This document shows positions 5,764 through 6,256 of a stretch of DNA of 6,256 bases, piece after piece. Location of the stretch: assembly GCA_017411935.1 (NCBI GenBank), contig JAFQPC010000013.1, forward strand, positions 1-6,256. Reading direction: 5' to 3'. A program made the position numbers and the translations under genes. Position 1 is the stretch's first letter. Each line of letters starts with the position of its first letter. The notes beneath the pieces are model-generated. The model was not told the DNA's origin and did not search any database. It saw only the letters and a list, made by a program, of their open reading frames with translations. The DNA is from Clostridia bacterium (GTDB lineage Bacteria > Bacillota > Clostridia > Oscillospirales > CAG-272).

Positions 5764-6256
5764 ATATCCCATAACTTCCCGTCAACGGATCTTTAAAAAT
5801 GCCAATTTCGGGAGTTGTAAAGGTAAACATAACGAAGAGCAGGGCAATTCCGCAAAGCACTAAAATTCTCCATTTTGGCGACTTGCAAATCAGTTTGTTT
5901 TCCTTCATGAGCCGAGTCTCGTAGAGATACGTGATCGCGGCAGAAATAAAGAAAATGGCGATGTTGAGCCAATCGGGAGACTTGCCGATCACTCCGTTGT
6001 AGGTGTAAAAGAGAACGGGGATCAAGATGATTCCAAGAAGAATCCCACGGAGCTTGATACACCAAAAATTCTCGCGGTCTCTAAAGAAAAAGCTCTGCAC
6101 AATAGCAAAAATAAACATCGGAACAAAAAGAATCTTCATATGCTCCCACGTCGATTCGTTTACTCCCGAGATCGGAGCGATCCATACAGCCTCGCCGAGC
6201 CAATCATATAAAAAATGCAACAAAGTACCGCCAAGCGCGGTCACAGCAAAGCCAAA
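5762..6256 (-). CDS. DUF6512 family membrane protein (5' end missing)
   Basis: This is an integral membrane protein of unknown function that resembles the DUF6512 family of Firmicutes. The frame stays open to the last base of the window (Phe-Gly-Phe-Ala-Val reading leftwards from 6256). The GTG at 6244 is therefore internal and the true start lies outside; perhaps 15-25 residues are missing. Visible length is 164 residues. Conserved-looking motifs are GTLLHFLYDW (10-19), PISGVNESTWEHMKI (28-42) and the C-terminal PLTGSYGI (157-164). Besides the partial first segment, hydrophobic segments span roughly 43-57, 70-90, 97-112 and 129-148, giving about five membrane passes. It runs convergently towards the rhamnosidase and shares the hairpin terminator with it, so the two are not in one operon. 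The family name is given from recall of the NESxWEH motif and its overall shape. No biochemical role can be assigned. Confidence 0.8.
   Translation of the reverse strand, partial: FGFAVTALGGTLLHFLYDWLGEAVWIAPISGVNESTWEHMKILFVPMFIFAIVQSFFFRDRENFWCIKLRGILLGIILIPVLFYTYNGVIGKSPDWLNIAIFFISAAITYLYETRLMKENKLICKSPKWRILVLCGIALLFVMFTFTTPEIGIFKDPLTGSYGI

Overview
The window looks like chromosomal DNA of a low-to-mid GC Gram-positive anaerobe, most likely a gut or rumen member of the Clostridia. This rests on strong AGGAG-type ribosome binding sites, a ferredoxin-dependent 2-oxoacid oxidoreductase subunit, an FMN flavoredoxin-type protein, a DUF6512-type membrane protein and a GH78 rhamnosidase. The taxonomic call is inference only. 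There are no RNA genes, mobile elements or CRISPR arrays that I can see. No stretch longer than about 170 bases lacks a gene.

Layout. (1) Positions 1-1534 hold a plus-strand amino-acid/2-oxoacid unit: the 3' part of a 2-oxoacid:ferredoxin oxidoreductase gamma subunit, followed 23 bases later by a branched-chain amino acid aminotransferase (ilvE). The ilvE reading frame is broken by a net one-base loss near 996-998, before the catalytic lysine. A strong intrinsic terminator at 1548-1583 closes the unit. (2) An extended -10 promoter at 1625-1653 starts a second plus-strand unit. It contains a flavoredoxin-like FMN protein (1703-2260) and, 23 bases on, an integral-membrane methyltransferase of the isoprenylcysteine/phospholipid methyltransferase superfamily (2284-2949). 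(3) A large cytoplasmic GH78 alpha-L-rhamnosidase (start best placed at 3038, end 5602) stands alone. (4) A hairpin at 5725-5756 separates it from a convergent minus-strand DUF6512 membrane protein that runs off the right edge.

How the genes fit together. The oxidoreductase and IlvE share 2-oxoacid substrates, so they may interconvert branched-chain acyl-CoAs, branched-chain 2-oxoacids and amino acids. That would favour 2-ketoisovalerate (Vor) specificity for the partial gene. The other genes look like ordinary accessory metabolism.

The two items most worth a second look are the ilvE frameshift and the terminator hairpin. The hairpin occurs twice with nearly the same sequence, about 4.2 kb apart, and a possible third fragment lies at 2982-2991. 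This suggests a dispersed terminator-type repeat family. I did not find a convincing new multi-gene system here.
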